Shown here: positions 62,807 through 64,000 of the stretch, piece by piece
How positions within the stretch are numbered: position 1 is the stretch's first letter
Layout of the letters: the number at the start of each line of letters is the position of its first letter
Source of the DNA: Vanilla planifolia
Taxonomy: Eukaryota; Streptophyta; Magnoliopsida; Asparagales; Orchidaceae
DNA: 64,000 nucleotides
NCBI GenBank assembly: GCA_023846275.1
Contig: JAIUJO010000157.1
Coordinates: forward strand, 671,946 to 735,945
Direction: 5' to 3'
Translations under genes and position numbers: made by a program
Notes under the pieces: model-generated
Database searches by the model: none
Told to the model about the DNA's origin: nothing
What the model saw: only the letters and a program-made list of their open reading frames with translations

Positions 62807-64000
62807 GCTTGTGTTTATCCATTTGTTTGCATGTGTATGTGTGTGTGTGTGCATGGGTGCATGAATGCATAAGTGTGTGTGCAGCCTTGATTGTGTGTTT
62901 GTGCATTTGTATGTGCATGTGTGAGCATGCTCATGTGCATGTGCATGTGCATGTGTGTCTGTATGTATATGCACATTTTTATGTGTGAGTGTGCATATGT
63001 GTACTTGTGTATATGCAAGTATGTGTGTATATATCTGCATTTGTGTGAGCTTATGCATGTGTATGTGTGTGTGCATGGCTGTGATTGTGTGTGGGTGCAT
63101 GTGCATGTGTGTGTGTGTGTGCAATTATACATATGTATGTAGGCTTGCATATGCATTTTAAGGCATACTTGATCATGTGTGTGTGTGTGTTTGTGCATTT
63201 GTGAGAGCCTTTGTATGTGAATGTGTGTGTACTTTTTTTGGGGCAAAAACATGTGTGTATATGCATTTGTGTGTGTATGCATTTGTGCGTGTGTGTGCTT
63301 ATGCATGTGCATGTAGGCATGCACATATGAGTTCATGTATGTGCTTCTATGTTTTTATGTGCATGTCCATGTGGGCATGTGTTCATTTGTGTGGGTGTGT
63401 GCATGGGTGTGCTCTTGTATTTGTGTATGTGTGTTGGTGTGCGTGTGTGTGTTTATGCATGTGTTTATGTGTACATGGGCATGCAAGTCTATGGGTGTGT
63501 GTATGTGTGTGCGTATGTTTCTATGTTCATGTGTGTTCAATTATATGCATATGTGTACATGTTTGTGCACACACTCATGTGTGAGCATGTGAGTCTGTAT
63601 GGAAGCATGTTTGTGTTTATGTACGTATGGGTGTATGTGTGTATGTGCATATGTGCATCTATGTATGTGTTCATGAGTCTATTTGCATGTGTTTGTGAGC
63701 ACGTGTGTGCTTGTGTGAGTAGATGCATATTTTGTTTATGTATGTGTGTGCATGTCTGTAAGTGCCTACATACAAGTGTGCATGTGTGTGTGCATTTGCC
63801 TATGTGTGTGCATCTGATTGTGTGCATGTGTGTGTGTAAGCGTGCATGTCTACTTGTGTGTGTGTGCTTATGCAAGTGAGCACATGATTAGGTATGTGTG
63901 TGTGTGTTTGTGGGTCAACTTTTTTGCACATGTGGTAGCATGTGTGCATGGATGTGTGTTGTGGCTATTTGCATGCAGTTGTGTATTAGTGCTTGTACAT

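Larger units (their letters stand above)
43409..64000 (+). repeat. TG/CATG-rich alternating pyrimidine-purine block 2 (continues past the window)
   Basis: About 20.6 kb with the same word set and strand polarity as block 1: TGTGTG, GCATGTG, TATGTG, TACATG and GTTTGTG on the + strand. The change from the AT-rich island is gradual over about 30 bp (GCAATGTGAGAGTATTTGTG). Pyrimidine-purine alternation holds almost throughout, broken by short TT, AAG or CTAT words and by a few small islands that do not follow the pattern. No uniform repeat unit is visible, but local tandem duplications of 18 to about 162 bp can be seen (listed separately), so it grew by many small duplications rather than as one clean satellite. 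Very many overlapping open frames, up to 251 residues (47129-47884), are consequences of the alternation and not genes. Confidence 0.94.

Noticed and set aside
43409..64000. Telomeric array
   Set aside because: The block is G/T-rich on one strand like telomeres, but no tandem TTAGGG, TTTAGGG or similar unit is present; the words are TG, CATG and TATG.

Overview
This window looks like eukaryotic heterochromatin with no recognisable gene. It has three sequence classes. (1) A very AT-rich, highly diverged tandem satellite with a monomer of roughly 415 bp fills about 38.6 kb (1-2187 and 5223-41693), which is around 95 monomer lengths. (2) Two blocks are rich in TG, CATG and TATG on the + strand: 2191-5222, and 43409 to the window end at 64000. 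(3) A 1.7 kb AT-rich island that fits neither class lies at 41694-43408. I see no protein family, rRNA or tRNA, no transposase or reverse transcriptase, and no CRISPR array. The organism cannot be named from the sequence. A plant (peri)centromeric region is my best guess, from the monomer length, the AT-richness and an apparent loss of CpG from the monomers, but this is weak inference.

Layout: satellite in the arbitrarily named forward orientation runs 1-2187, is broken by a 3 kb TG block, and resumes at 5223-16885. A 1.1 kb stretch in reverse orientation follows (16886-18005), then forward satellite again (18006 to about 30190). The orientation then flips, and reverse-oriented satellite continues to 41693. 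After the unique island, which carries an (AT)n tract of about 82 bp and a 19-bp palindrome, the second TG block runs beyond the right edge.

The monomer has a readable anatomy in forward orientation. A hyphenated dyad (ATCGAGATGA, 17 nt, TCATCTCGAT) is followed by an AT-only dyad built on AATAATAAATTATTATT. Next come two copies of a TAATATAACCAAATCAAAG-like motif about 60 bp apart, each associated with a GAGATAAATT motif (the two GAGATAAATT copies about 120 bp apart). Then come a GTTGCATTCCAAGATACTAAGGAGATC segment (described here in words, variable between copies), a CTTGATCATCAAATTAGG-like segment, and an A-rich tail leading into the next dyad. Many truncated monomers can be explained by deletion between the internal direct repeats.

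The TG blocks follow a simple rule: pyrimidine and purine alternate almost throughout. All three stop codons end in two purines, so a strictly alternating sequence contains no stop in any of the six frames. This explains the crowd of overlapping Cys/Met/Val-rich (+) and His/Thr-rich (-) open frames; none should be annotated as a gene. The most noteworthy content is the size of these Z-DNA-prone blocks, the way the first is set into the satellite, and the dyad-associated orientation switches.
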